A stretch of DNA of 64,000 bases, taken from Gammaproteobacteria bacterium. GTDB taxonomy: Bacteria > Pseudomonadota > Gammaproteobacteria > HK1. Location: contig JAJDUQ010000145.1 in assembly GCA_022826505.1 (NCBI GenBank), positions 1 through 64,000 of the forward strand, given 5' to 3'. The notes beneath the pieces were generated by a model. The model was not told the origin of the DNA. It made no database searches and saw only the letters and a list, made by a program, of their open reading frames with translations. Made by a program: the position numbers and the translations under genes. Shown here piece by piece: positions 29,536 through 38,508 of this stretch. Each line of letters opens with the position of its first letter. The first letter of the stretch is position 1.

Positions 29536-30780
29536 TCAGGTTCCGACGACGTTGTGCTCCGGTCCGAACGGGAACCCCGTCAGGTTCTCGGCGCCGTCCT
29601 CGGTGACGATGAGCATGTCGTGCTCGCGGTAACCACCCGCACCCGGCTCGCCGTCCGGCACCGTGACCATGGGCTCCATTGACACCACCATACCGGGGGC
29701 AAGCACCGTCTCCACGTCCTCGCGGAACTCCAACCCCGCCTCGCGGCCGTAGTAGTGGCACAGCGTTCCGAACGAATGGCCGTATCCGAACGTCCTCCGC
29801 TCGAGAAGCCCGTGCGCCGCGTAGATTTCGTTCAGCTCGCCGGCGATGTCCATGCAACGCACGCCGGGGCGGATGAGCTCGATGCCCCGGCGGTGCACTT
29901 CGCAGTTCACCTGCCACGGCGCGAGCGCCCCTTCCGGCACGTGATCGAAGAACAGCGTGCGCTCCAGCGCGTGATAGTAGCCCGCGATCATGGGGAAGCA
30001 GTTCACGCTCAGGATATCGCCGCGAGTGATCCTGCGCGTGGTCACCGGGTTGTGGGCACCGTCGGTGTTGATGCCGGACTGAAACCACGACCAGGTGTCC
30101 TGCAGTTCGACGTGCGGATAGCGGCGAGCGATCTCGCGCACCATCGCCCCGGTCGCATGCAGCGCGACCTCGTGCTCGGGCGCGCCCTCGGCAATGGCCT
30201 CCACACTCGCGGCCCCTCCGATGTCGGCGATCGCCGCGCCGTCACGGATCACCGCCTGCTCCTCGGCGGACTTGATCATCCGCATGCGCATGGTCGTCTC
30301 GCCGGCGTCGACCAACTCCACATCCGGCAGTTCCGCCGCGAGCTTCTCCCGCGCCGCGCAGGTGACGTGGTCAAGCTCGATTCCGATCCGGCCGCGGTCC
30401 GGACACAGTGTGCGTGCCGCCACGAAGAAGTTGTCCCGGTGCCAGTCGGTGTAGGCGATGCTGTCCGCAAAGCTTCTCCGCCACGGGCGGCCGTAGTCGA
30501 GGTTGGCACCGATAATCGTATGTGCGTCGTGGGTGACCACGAGCCCGTAGTGGCGGCCGAATCCGCAGTACACGTAATCGCCGAAGTAGTTGACATTGTG
30601 GATGGATGTGAAGAGGCATGCGTCGACGGACGCCTGCGCCATCCACGCGCGAAGCTTCGACAGCCTCCGGTCCATCTCCCCGCGCGAGAAGGTCGGCGCC
30701 GCCTTCTCGCCATTGGCCAGCGAGATGAGGCGGGGACGCTCGGGAATGGACGGGCTCGCATGACCCGGCATCGCGGACAT
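29536..30780 (-). CDS. creatinase (creatine amidinohydrolase)
   Basis: This 414-residue M24-fold protein matches creatinase, which hydrolyses creatine to sarcosine and urea without a metal. Long blocks agree with Pseudomonas creatinase from memory: FTSIHNVNYFGDYVYC, ANLDYGRPWRRS, YTDWHRDN, MRMRMIKSAEE, SWFQSGINTDGAHNPVTTR and FGYGHSFGTLCHYYGREAGL. The catalytic His aligns with H243 here (TDGAHNP). The ATG at 30780 has AGGAG upstream; a second in-frame ATG lies three codons later. Neighbours (methylamine-type flavoproteins, Amt) suggest use of creatine as a nitrogen source. No creatininase is seen here. Confidence 0.9.
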   Translation of the reverse strand: MSAMPGHASPSIPERPRLISLANGEKAAPTFSRGEMDRRLSKLRAWMAQASVDACLFTSIHNVNYFGDYVYCGFGRHYGLVVTHDAHTIIGANLDYGRPWRRSFADSIAYTDWHRDNFFVAARTLCPDRGRIGIELDHVTCAAREKLAAELPDVELVDAGETTMRMRMIKSAEEQAVIRDGAAIADIGGAASVEAIAEGAPEHEVALHATGAMVREIARRYPHVELQDTWSWFQSGINTDGAHNPVTTRRITRGDILSVNCFPMIAGYYHALERTLFFDHVPEGALAPWQVNCEVHRRGIELIRPGVRCMDIAGELNEIYAAHGLLERRTFGYGHSFGTLCHYYGREAGLEFREDVETVLAPGMVVSMEPMVTVPDGEPGAGGYREHDMLIVTEDGAENLTGFPFGPEHNVVGT

Positions 30781-31141
30781 CTGTGGAGTCTCCTGACGAC
30801 CATGGGTGAAACGAGTTGCCACGTTAGCGGTTCGAACAGCGGATGCAAGGCTTTGGGAGACGACGCAACCCGGGGCCCTTTCAGGGAATACGCGCGCCGC
30901 GGGCCCGGTAGGCCGCAGGCGGCACGACGTCGGATCCGTGGACGAGCCGATGTGGGCGGATCCCCAGGCGCCCGGTCGTATCGGTATCTCACCGTCGACG
31001 CACTGGCCGGTCGACCACTCCCGCCATCCGCGGTCACGGTCGCCGTGGTCTTTCGCGTATACATCCCGAGCCGTATCCTCGGCAGCTCGCGTCGAACTCC
31101 GAGCGCCAATCATCCTCCTTGCCATACAGGACACCGAACTC
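30781..31141. other. divergent intergenic region between creatinase and LLM oxidoreductase
   Basis: This 361-base gap lies between two divergent genes and should hold their promoters. On the creatinase strand a TTGCAT/TAACGT pair with a 16-base spacer (30821-30848) is a weak promoter candidate about 41 bases before the start. Reading frames through the gap look like R-rich noise. No repeat or small RNA is evident. Confidence 0.35.
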
Positions 31142-31936
31142 ATGACCCGTATCGCCGTACAGGTGTATCCCCAGCACTGCGCGTTCGCCGACATCCGCCG
31201 CGCCTTCCTCACCGCGGAGGAGCTCGGAGCCGACCGTGTCTATACCTGGGACCACTTCTTTCCGCTGTTCGGAGACTCCGACGGCACCCACTTCGAGTGC
31301 TTCACGATGCTCGCCGCGCTTGCGGATGCCACCTCGACCATCCGGTTCGGCCCCCTCGTCGCGTGCAACTCGTACCGCAATCCGGAGCTGCTCGCGGACA
31401 TGGCCCGCACCATCGACCACGTCTCGGGCGGACGATTCATCCTCGGCATCGGCTCAGGCTGGTTCGAGCGTGACTACGATGAATACGGCTACGAGTTCGG
31501 CACCGCGGCGAGCCGGCTGCGGGACCTCGCGGCCGCGATACCACGCATGAAGGCACGGCTCGCGAAGCTCAATCCGGTTCCGCTCGGTCCGCTGCCCATG
31601 ATGATCGGGGGTGGTGGCGAGAAGGTCACGCTGCGTCTGACCGCCGAACACGCCGACATCTGGCATGGATTCGCGAGCGACCGCGAGGGCGGGCGCTCGC
31701 CCGCCGAACTGGTGCGGCACAAGAACACGGTGCTGGACACCTGGTGCGCGAAGGTGGGACGGGACCCGAAGGCCATCGACCGGTCCATCGGCGTGGACGC
31801 CGAATCCCTTCACCTCGCCGACGCCATCGCCGATGCCGGAGCCGACGAAATCTCGGTCGGCGTCGCCGGACCGGAGTTCGACTTCAGCACGGTGAAGCGG
31901 TGGCTCGCATGGCGCGATGCGCGTGGCGCGGATTGA
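31142..31936 (+). CDS. LLM class flavin-dependent oxidoreductase
   Basis: This 264-residue protein is a luciferase-like monooxygenase-fold flavoenzyme of the group often labelled F420-dependent. Family blocks are ADRVYTWDHFFPLFGD near residue 30, FGPLVACNSYRNPELLADMARTIDHVSGGRFILGIGSGW, and MMIGGGGEKVTLRL. In proteobacteria such proteins may use FMN rather than F420. The ATG at 31142 has AGGACAC upstream. It is divergent from creatinase and 204 bases ahead of the flavoprotein gene, so it may share a pathway, but the substrate cannot be read from sequence. Confidence 0.82.
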   Translation: MTRIAVQVYPQHCAFADIRRAFLTAEELGADRVYTWDHFFPLFGDSDGTHFECFTMLAALADATSTIRFGPLVACNSYRNPELLADMARTIDHVSGGRFILGIGSGWFERDYDEYGYEFGTAASRLRDLAAAIPRMKARLAKLNPVPLGPLPMMIGGGGEKVTLRLTAEHADIWHGFASDREGGRSPAELVRHKNTVLDTWCAKVGRDPKAIDRSIGVDAESLHLADAIADAGADEISVGVAGPEFDFSTVKRWLAWRDARGAD

Positions 31937-32140
31937 ACCGCCCGCCAGGGGAGACTCCACGCCTCGTGAGCCCTTGCCGCCGACGTCCACGCTCCCGGCC
32001 GGTCCCCGACTTCGGCATCCGGAACTACGCCCGCCCGCTGCCGGCGTGACTGCTCGTGCACGCCGGGGTTGTCCGGGGCCCGGAGACACGCGGGCACGGT
32101 CCGCCACGGTACGAGCGCCAATCGGGAAATCGTGCTCCAC

Positions 32141-34132
32141 ATGACTGCGAAGACCCCTTTCCCCCACCTCTTCAACCCCATCCAGGTGGGAGCGAAAACA
32201 CTCGAGCATCGTCTGAACTTCGGCGCCCATACCGCCAACATGAGCGCCGAAGGCCTCCCCGCCGAGCGGCATCTCGGCTACTACCTCGAGCGAGCCGTCG
32301 GCGGCGCGGCCATGATCGTGGTGGAGCCGGTGCCAATCCACCCTACCGCGGTGCTCACGCGGGGCAATTTCCGCCACGACGACGACGGCGTGATTCCGCA
32401 CTTTCGCCGCATCACCGACGCCTGCCACGAGCACGGGACGGTGATGATCCAGCAGCTCTACCACGTCGGCGCCCACGGCGACTTCGACCTCTCCTACCGG
32501 CCCAACTGGTCTCCTTCGGGCCTGCCCTCGATGCACGACCAGGACGGCAGCCATGCGATGACGGAGGCGGAAATCGAGGAACTCGTCGAAGGCTTCGCCG
32601 AGGCCGCGCGCCGGGCGAAGGAGGCGGGATTCGACGGCTGCGAAATCATGGCCGCCTACAACGCGCTCTTCGAGCAGTTCTGGGCACCGTTCACCAACCG
32701 CCGAGACGATGCCTGGGGCGGTTCGTTCGAGAAGCGCATGCAGTTCTCCGCACGAACCCTCGGCCGGATCCGCGAGCGGTGCGGTCCCGACTTCGTCATC
32801 GGAGTCTGCGTGAGCGTTGATCCGACCCGCCCCGACGTGCTCTCGGTGGAGGACCAGCAGGAGATCGCGTCCTGGCACGACGAGCGGGGCCTCTACGACT
32901 ACGTGACGGTCGGCACCGGCAGCTACTTCGAATTCACCCGTCTGATGCCGACCTTCGTCTACGAGGACAAGCTCGGCCCTCCCTATGCCGAGCGAATCAA
33001 GCAGGTGGTGCGACACGCGAAGGTGCAGTCGGAGAGTCATATCCGCACGCCGGAGAACGCGGACTACGTCATCGGGTCGGGGCAGGCGGACATGGTGAGT
33101 ATCGTGCGCGGGCAGATCGCGGACCCGCACATGGCGAACAAGGCACGCGAAGGGCGCGCCGAGGACGTACGACCGTGCCTGTCGTGCAATCAGATGTGCT
33201 GGGGAAGACGCTCGCGCGACTACTGGATCAGTTGCCTGGTCAATCCGTCCGCGGGCCGAGAGTTCGAGTGGGGAGGAGACCGGTTCGACCGGACCGACGC
33301 GCCGCGCAACGTGCTGGTGGTGGGTGGCGGTCCGGCCGGGCTCGAGGCGGCGCGGGTTGCGGCGGAGCGTGGTCACCGGGTGACACTCGCCGAAGCGTCC
33401 GACAAGCTGGGAGGTCAGTTCCGGCTGGCCGGGATGCAGCCGCGCCGCGCGCAGATTCTCGACCTCCTCGACTGGTACGAGCGCCAGCTCACGAACCTCC
33501 AGGTCGTGGTGCGCCTCAATACGCTGGTGGACCCCGATGAGGTGGAGGGCTTCGACGCGGACGTGGTGGTGCTCGCGACCGGCTCGCAGCCGGCCGGGAA
33601 CGGGTGGCAGCGCGGCCTTCCCACCGTCGACCGGCTCCCCGGCGTCGATCGACCCGGCGTCTTCTCCGTGGAAGACGTGATGAGCCGCGCGGCACGGCCC
33701 GGACACCGGGTCATCGTGCTAGACGACACCGCCACCTGGCGCGGTGGCGGCACCGCCTGGCATCTCGCCGAGCGCAAGCACGCCGTCACCATCGTGACTC
33801 CGGATCCCTTCGTGGGGCGCGAGATCGTGCGCACCTCCGCCGACTGGCCACTGCGCGAGCGGCTCAGGCGTCTCGGCGTCGAATTCGTGGTGGAATCCGC
33901 GGTGAAGGAGTGGCACGGCGACGGCGCCACAGTGGTCGATTTGCTCGACGGGTCGGAGCGTCGCATTGATGCGGATGCGCTCGTGCTCGCGACCGTGAAC
34001 GCTCCCGAACGCTGGCCACCGGACGCACTCGCCGAATCCGGTCTCGAAGTGCACGCCATCGGCGACTGCGTCGCGGCCCGCCAGGCACCGGCGGCGATCT
34101 ACGAAGGACGCAATCTGGGTCTCGCGCTGTAG
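32141..34132 (+). CDS. NADH:flavin oxidoreductase/trimethylamine dehydrogenase-family flavoprotein
   Basis: This 663-residue protein has the modular layout of trimethylamine dehydrogenase and 2,4-dienoyl-CoA reductase: an FMN-binding TIM barrel (about 1-330), an iron-sulfur ligand set, then an FAD/NAD-binding half (VLVVGGGPAGLEAARVA). The cysteine set is C346, C349, C353, C365 (CLSCNQMC, then SCLVNPS), matching the four-Cys spacing of dienoyl-CoA reductase. The ATG at 32141 gives the family start (FNPIQVG). It is convergent with a second, distinct member at 34335-36380. The likely role is oxidation of a methylated amine or a related small substrate; the evidence is family and context only. 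Confidence 0.85.
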   Translation: MTAKTPFPHLFNPIQVGAKTLEHRLNFGAHTANMSAEGLPAERHLGYYLERAVGGAAMIVVEPVPIHPTAVLTRGNFRHDDDGVIPHFRRITDACHEHGTVMIQQLYHVGAHGDFDLSYRPNWSPSGLPSMHDQDGSHAMTEAEIEELVEGFAEAARRAKEAGFDGCEIMAAYNALFEQFWAPFTNRRDDAWGGSFEKRMQFSARTLGRIRERCGPDFVIGVCVSVDPTRPDVLSVEDQQEIASWHDERGLYDYVTVGTGSYFEFTRLMPTFVYEDKLGPPYAERIKQVVRHAKVQSESHIRTPENADYVIGSGQADMVSIVRGQIADPHMANKAREGRAEDVRPCLSCNQMCWGRRSRDYWISCLVNPSAGREFEWGGDRFDRTDAPRNVLVVGGGPAGLEAARVAAERGHRVTLAEASDKLGGQFRLAGMQPRRAQILDLLDWYERQLTNLQVVVRLNTLVDPDEVEGFDADVVVLATGSQPAGNGWQRGLPTVDRLPGVDRPGVFSVEDVMSRAARPGHRVIVLDDTATWRGGGTAWHLAERKHAVTIVTPDPFVGREIVRTSADWPLRERLRRLGVEFVVESAVKEWHGDGATVVDLLDGSERRIDADALVLATVNAPERWPPDALAESGLEVHAIGDCVAARQAPAAIYEGRNLGLAL

Positions 34133-34334
34133 GTGAACCTCCGGCGCCTGCGGCCATTCGGACTCGATTCGCGCACGGTTCCGGTCGAGTCCGCTACCGC
34201 CGAACTGAACGATTTCCCGCGGGCCCGCATCACCGGGAGTCCGGGCCGGTCCGAAATCACGACGAGGGCGACGTCCGTCTCGCGGCAAGACTCCGGTCGC
34301 GGGCGGCAAGGAAGGCGGGTCTCCGCCCCCACGC

Positions 34335-36380
34335 TCAGAACTCCTTGCACAACCGCAGCGAGTCGTAGATTGCGGCGTGGATGTTGCGGCTCGCCACCGC
34401 GTCACCGACTCGAAACAGCATGAACGCGCCCTCCTCGTTCGACTCGATGGCCTGCGCACGCCCCGCGATGAGTGCATCGATGTCCAGCTCCCCCGCGTTG
34501 CGTGCCAGGGGCGCGAGATCGTGGAAGAGTTCAGCGACCGGCAGTGTGCCGTGCTCCACCACCACCTGGTCAACGGTGCGCGTCTCCTCCGAATCGTTGT
34601 ACTCGTTGCGCAAGGTCGCGCACAGGCGGTTGCCGTCGCGCTCCACGTTGCGCAACCGGTGGTCCGGAGTCATCCTGACCCCTTTCGAGTAGAAGCTCTC
34701 CAGGTACACGGGGAAGTTCGTCGCGCCGACTTCATGGGCCGTCATCCGGTCGGGGGTCACCAGCTCGACCTTCGACCCGCGGGTGGCGAGGAAGTCCACG
34801 ACGCTGGGCCCCTGGTGATCTCCGTGGTCGTCGTATACCAGCACCTCGGCTCCAGGCCCGACCTGACCTCCCAGAACGTCCCACGCGCTCACCACATGTT
34901 CCGCTCCGACGACCCATTCGGTGTTCGGCACTCCGCCGGTAGCGACGACCACGACGTCCGGCCGTTCATCCAGCACATCCTGCGCTTCGGCGTATCGATT
35001 GAGATGCATCGTGACGCCGAGACGCTCCACCTCCGATGCAAGCCACTGGGCGACGCCGAGCAGATCCTTGCGCCAGGTCGCCCGCGACGCGAGCACAATC
35101 TGGCCACCCGGCTCGCTGGCGGCCTCGAACACCACGACCTCGTGTCCTCGCAGCGCAGAGACCCGGGCCGCTTCGAGGCCGGCCGGTCCCGCTCCCGCCA
35201 CCACGACCTTGCGCCGCGACCCGGAGCCGGGCTCGACGACGTGCGGCATGGTGCGCTCCCGCCCCGTCGCGGGGTTGTGCAGGCACAGCGCGTCGCCGCC
35301 GATGTAAATTCGGTCCAGGCAGTACCCGGCACCCACGCAGGGACGGATGCGGTCCTCCTCGCCCCGCATCATCTTGGCGACGATGTGCGGGTCGGCCATG
35401 TGCGCGCGGGTCATCGCCACCATGTCGACGAAGCCCTCGCGCACGCAGTGCTCCGCCGTCGCGAGGTCCGCAATGCGGGTGGCATGAAAGACGGCAAGCC
35501 CGGTCTCGCGCTTCATCGCGGCCGCAATGTGCACGAACGGCGCACGCGGCCCGGCCATGCTCGGGATGGCCTTCGACAACCCGCGCTCGTCGCCCACCTG
35601 CCCCGCGATCACGTTCATGAAGTCGCACATCCCCGAGTCCGCGTAGATTCTGGCGAGCGCGAGGCAGTCGTCCTGGTCGAGACCGCCTTCCTTCAACTCG
35701 TCTCCCATCATTCGAAACCCGACGAGGAAGTCGTCCCCGACCCGCCGGCGAATCTCCTCCAGCACCTCCAGGCCGAACCGGGCGCGGTTTTTCAGGCTCC
35801 CGCCATACTCGTCGGTGCGCCGGTTGACAAGCGGTGTCCAGAACTGGTGGATGAGATGGCCCTGGGCGAGGAGTTCGGTGCCGTCGAGCCCCCCCTCCTT
35901 GCAGCGCCACGCCGCGTCACCGAACGCACGCACCACCCGACGGATGTCGTGACGGTCCATTTCCTTCGGGAACGAGCGATGCGCGGGCTCGCGCACCACC
36001 GAGGGCGCGAGGGGTGGCAGCCAGTCCTCCACGTTCCACAGCGTACGGTGCCCCATGTGCGTGATCTGGCACATGATTGCGCAGCCGTGCCGGTGCACGC
36101 GCTCGGAAAATTCCCGCAGTACGGGGATGATCGAGTCGTCGCCGATGTAGATTTGACCGAATGCGGACGGCGAGTCCGGCGCGACGTTCGAGGAGCCTCC
36201 GAACATTGTCAGCGCCAACCCCCCCTTCGCCTTTTCCTCGTGATAGAGCTGATAGCGCAGCTTCGGATGCCGATCCTCGACATACCCGGGGGCATGGCTG
36301 GTACTCATGACCCGGTTCTTGAACGTCAAGTGGCGAAGCCGAAAGGGCTGCAGAAGGTTCGGGTACCGACTTTCATCCAT
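34335..36380 (-). CDS. trimethylamine dehydrogenase-family demethylase, DgcA/N-methylproline demethylase-like
   Basis: This 681-residue FMN/FeS/FAD flavoprotein resembles DgcA, the dimethylglycine-oxidising protein, and N-methylproline demethylases. The barrel carries HGCAIMCQITHMGHR and TRAHMADPHIVAKM, the FAD half VVVAGAGPAGLEAARVSA, and it ends IYDSLRLCKEF. The iron-sulfur motif is C348-x2-A351-x2-C354-x11-C366, so the second Cys of the trimethylamine dehydrogenase set is Ala, which I recall also from DgcA. The ATG at 36380 has AAGGAG upstream. It lies between creatinase and amt in a putative methylated-amine island; the exact substrate is not determinable. Confidence 0.84.
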   Translation of the reverse strand: MDESRYPNLLQPFRLRHLTFKNRVMSTSHAPGYVEDRHPKLRYQLYHEEKAKGGLALTMFGGSSNVAPDSPSAFGQIYIGDDSIIPVLREFSERVHRHGCAIMCQITHMGHRTLWNVEDWLPPLAPSVVREPAHRSFPKEMDRHDIRRVVRAFGDAAWRCKEGGLDGTELLAQGHLIHQFWTPLVNRRTDEYGGSLKNRARFGLEVLEEIRRRVGDDFLVGFRMMGDELKEGGLDQDDCLALARIYADSGMCDFMNVIAGQVGDERGLSKAIPSMAGPRAPFVHIAAAMKRETGLAVFHATRIADLATAEHCVREGFVDMVAMTRAHMADPHIVAKMMRGEEDRIRPCVGAGYCLDRIYIGGDALCLHNPATGRERTMPHVVEPGSGSRRKVVVAGAGPAGLEAARVSALRGHEVVVFEAASEPGGQIVLASRATWRKDLLGVAQWLASEVERLGVTMHLNRYAEAQDVLDERPDVVVVATGGVPNTEWVVGAEHVVSAWDVLGGQVGPGAEVLVYDDHGDHQGPSVVDFLATRGSKVELVTPDRMTAHEVGATNFPVYLESFYSKGVRMTPDHRLRNVERDGNRLCATLRNEYNDSEETRTVDQVVVEHGTLPVAELFHDLAPLARNAGELDIDALIAGRAQAIESNEEGAFMLFRVGDAVASRNIHAAIYDSLRLCKEF

Positions 36381-36424
36381 GGTTGCGAACTCCTTGGGGG
36401 GCACTGCCCGAATCATGGCCAATT

Positions 36425-36445
36425 GCTGTTGTCGCCGACAATAGC
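36425..36445. promoter_or_regulatory. inverted repeat upstream of demethylase-like gene
   Basis: GCTGTTGTC, a GCC spacer and GACAATAGC form a nearly perfect 9-base inverted repeat 45-65 bases before the demethylase-like start. On the gene's strand it reads GCTATTGTC, which also includes a TATTGT -10-like element. The size fits an operator for a dimeric regulator. ACAATAGC recurs upstream of the phnS gene. Confidence 0.4.
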
Positions 36446-36621
36446 GGAGGCTTCAGGCTCTCGAGCACGCGGATGCGCGGCGCATGCTCGAAGCCGACAT
36501 CAGTGGGGACAGGCAGGTGGGACAGGTAATTCCACGACCACATTGGCTCAGACAGGTAGTTGAGAACGACACCATAAACAATCTGTGCTTAATCAAGGTT
36601 CGATTCTCAAGTATCGTTCAG

Positions 36622-36644
36622 CCGGCAGCGTGCTTCGCTGCCGG
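36622..36644. repeat. hairpin upstream of amt
   Basis: CCGGCAGCG and CGCTGCCGG form a 9-base perfect stem with a TGCTT loop, followed by a further ACCGGCAGCC partial copy. It lies about 130 bases before amt. It has no T run, so it is not a standard terminator. It could be an attenuator-like structure or a remnant palindrome. Confidence 0.45.
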
Positions 36645-36773
36645 TAGCTCACCGGCAGCCATGAGGCGCGTCCGGACACCGGAACCGTCAGCCGCGGCAG
36701 AGATCGCCGCGATTCTCGGGGCAGCGAATCCGAGCCGCGCACGATTCCACACAATCATCATTCGGAGGGGGAC

Positions 36774-38186
36774 ATGAACAAGGGCGAGAACCGATCGACG
36801 AGACAATCCGGCGACAGGAGGTCAGGGCGCATCGCGGTGGCAGGGAGGATGCTTGCCGGCGCTGCACTCGTCTTCACGGCCGGCGCTGCGCACGCTGCGG
36901 TTCCGGACGAGTCGCAGTTCGTACTCAACACCTTCTCGTTCCTGATCTGGGGCGCGCTCGTGATGTGGATGTGCGCGGGTTTCACCATGCTGGAGTCCGG
37001 CTCGGTGCGCACCAAGAATGCCTCGGTGATCTGTCTCAAGAACATCGGGCTCTACTCGATTGCCGGCCTCGCCTACTACGCCATCGGTTACAACCTGATG
37101 TACGTCGACGTTTCGGGCTGGATCGGCACATTCACGCTCTTCTACGGACCTTCGACGGACGAGCTTGCCCTGCTGTCAGGTCAGGAGGAAGCCAAGGCTG
37201 CGGTCGTGGAAAACGGCTACTCCGTGATGTCGGACTGGTTCTTTCAGATGGTCTTCGTGGCGACCGCGGCGTCCATCGTGTCCGGAACACTGGCCGAACG
37301 CGTGAAGCTGTGGTCGTTCTTCGCGTTCATCACCGTGCTGACCGCGATCGTCTACCCCATCGTCGGCGCGTGGACCTGGGGTGGCGGATGGCTCAGCGAG
37401 ATGGGCTTTCAGGATTTCGCCGGGTCGACCATCGTGCACTCCACCGGCGGCTGGGCGGCGCTCGCGGGGGCCATCGTGGTCGGTGCGAGGCGGGGCAAGT
37501 TCCGGGCCGACGGCAGCGTCAAGTCCACCCCGCCGTCGAACGTCCCGTCCGTGACGCTCGGCGTGTTCATCCTTTGGCTCGGATGGTTCGGCTTCAACGG
37601 CGGGTCGCAGCTCGCGCTCGGCGGCGCGGCGGACGCGGTCGCCATGAGCAATGTGCTGGTGAACACCAACCTCGCTGCGGCAGCGGGGGTCATGGCCGCC
37701 ATATCGGTAGCGCGTCCGTTCCTCGGGCGTGTCGACCTGCTGGCCGGCCTGAACGGAGCGATCGCGGGCCTCGTCGCAATCACGGCCGGGCCAGACATCG
37801 TCGATCACTACTGGGCAATCATCATCGGCGCCATCGGCGGCATCATCTGCACCGCCGGCATAAAGCTGATGGAGAACCTGAAGCTGGACGACGTGGTCGG
37901 TGCGGTACCCGCCCACCTGTTCGCGGGAGTATGGGGCACGCTCGCGGTCTGCATCGCGGCGGACGGCGACTTCATGACCCAGCTCATCGGGGTGCTCGCG
38001 ATAGGCGCGTTCGTGTTCGCAGTCTCGCTGCTGGTGTGGTTCGGGCTCGAGAAGTCGATCGGCGTGCGGGTTTCCGAGACGGTCGAAGAGCTCGGACAGG
38101 ACGCCGCCGAGCTCGGCATCGAAGCCTTTCCGGAGTTCATGCTCATGCCGGATCAGGACGACATCGACGCGCTGCGGCGCGACTGA
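36774..38186 (+). CDS. amt: ammonium transporter
   Basis: This 470-residue protein is an Amt/Mep/Rh-family channel that takes up ammonium. A signal-like N-terminus (LAGAALVFTAGAAHA) precedes eleven hydrophobic segments. Family blocks are MLESGSVRTKNASVICLKN, WGGGWLSEMGFQDFAGSTIVH and LGWFGFNGGSQL. A glnK partner gene, often adjacent, is not present. A strong GGAGGGGG site precedes the ATG at 36774. It stands next to creatinase and demethylase genes whose products would release nitrogen. Confidence 0.93.
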   Translation: MNKGENRSTRQSGDRRSGRIAVAGRMLAGAALVFTAGAAHAAVPDESQFVLNTFSFLIWGALVMWMCAGFTMLESGSVRTKNASVICLKNIGLYSIAGLAYYAIGYNLMYVDVSGWIGTFTLFYGPSTDELALLSGQEEAKAAVVENGYSVMSDWFFQMVFVATAASIVSGTLAERVKLWSFFAFITVLTAIVYPIVGAWTWGGGWLSEMGFQDFAGSTIVHSTGGWAALAGAIVVGARRGKFRADGSVKSTPPSNVPSVTLGVFILWLGWFGFNGGSQLALGGAADAVAMSNVLVNTNLAAAAGVMAAISVARPFLGRVDLLAGLNGAIAGLVAITAGPDIVDHYWAIIIGAIGGIICTAGIKLMENLKLDDVVGAVPAHLFAGVWGTLAVCIAADGDFMTQLIGVLAIGAFVFAVSLLVWFGLEKSIGVRVSETVEELGQDAAELGIEAFPEFMLMPDQDDIDALRRD

Positions 38187-38508
38187 CCGCTCGCGTCATT
38201 CATCCAGTCGCGGGGGCGTTCCGGCGACGGGCTCGAGCCCGGTCCGGCACGCCCCCGCAGGTTCTCACCGGGCACCGAGCCGGTTGCGGAATCCTCGCCG
38301 TGCCGCGGCGGTCCGATCCACGGACCGATCCGCGGTTCGCGCACGCCTCCGAGATGGTGGACGTCGCGCCCGCGTTGCGCTGTGGTGAGACACAGGCACC
38401 GGCCGCGAGGAGCGATGCGGGCCGGCAGACGAACCGAGTATCATCCCCGGCACCAAGGACCCGGGCGCGGGATGTCCCCGCTCATCACCGGCAGGAGCGA
38501 ATTCGCCG
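38187..38508. other. intergenic region after amt
   Basis: This 322-base gap has a 47-base nested palindrome near its start (38211-38257), described separately. The rest has no supported reading frame or promoter motif. The following hydratase gene starts on the same strand at 38509. Confidence 0.4.
38211..38257. terminator. nested palindrome downstream of amt
   Basis: Outer arms CGGGGGCGT (38211-38219) and ACGCCCCCG (38249-38257) enclose an inner perfect palindrome CGGGCTCGAGCCCG (38228-38241), with CCGG blocks between. It begins 24 bases after the amt stop, a natural position for a transcription end signal, but no T run follows. It could work as a strong RNA hairpin that protects the transcript 3' end. 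Confidence 0.45.

Larger units (their letters stand above)
36381..36773. other. divergent intergenic region between demethylase-like gene and amt
   Basis: This 393-base gap serves two divergent genes. It contains a 21-base inverted repeat (36425-36445), a GGGACAGG-repeat stretch near 36500-36535 of the kind seen in decayed mobile-element ends, and a hairpin (36622-36644) ahead of amt. No clear promoter pair was found for amt, although a nitrogen-controlled promoter would be expected here. Confidence 0.45.

Noticed and set aside
30806-31141. An N-terminal extension of the LLM oxidoreductase
   Set aside because: The frame is open but the extra residues have no family character; the start at 31142 gives the normal N-terminus.
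31454-33706. Long open frame antisense to the LLM and flavoprotein genes
   Set aside because: It crosses two real genes and an intergenic gap, and its translation has no recognisable protein pattern.
34377-36563. Long open frame antisense to the demethylase-like gene
   Set aside because: Composition is R, H and V rich; the opposite strand encodes a complete flavoprotein.
36590-36620. GGTTCGATT resembling a tRNA T-loop
   Set aside because: The flanking bases do not form a T stem and no acceptor or anticodon arm is nearby.
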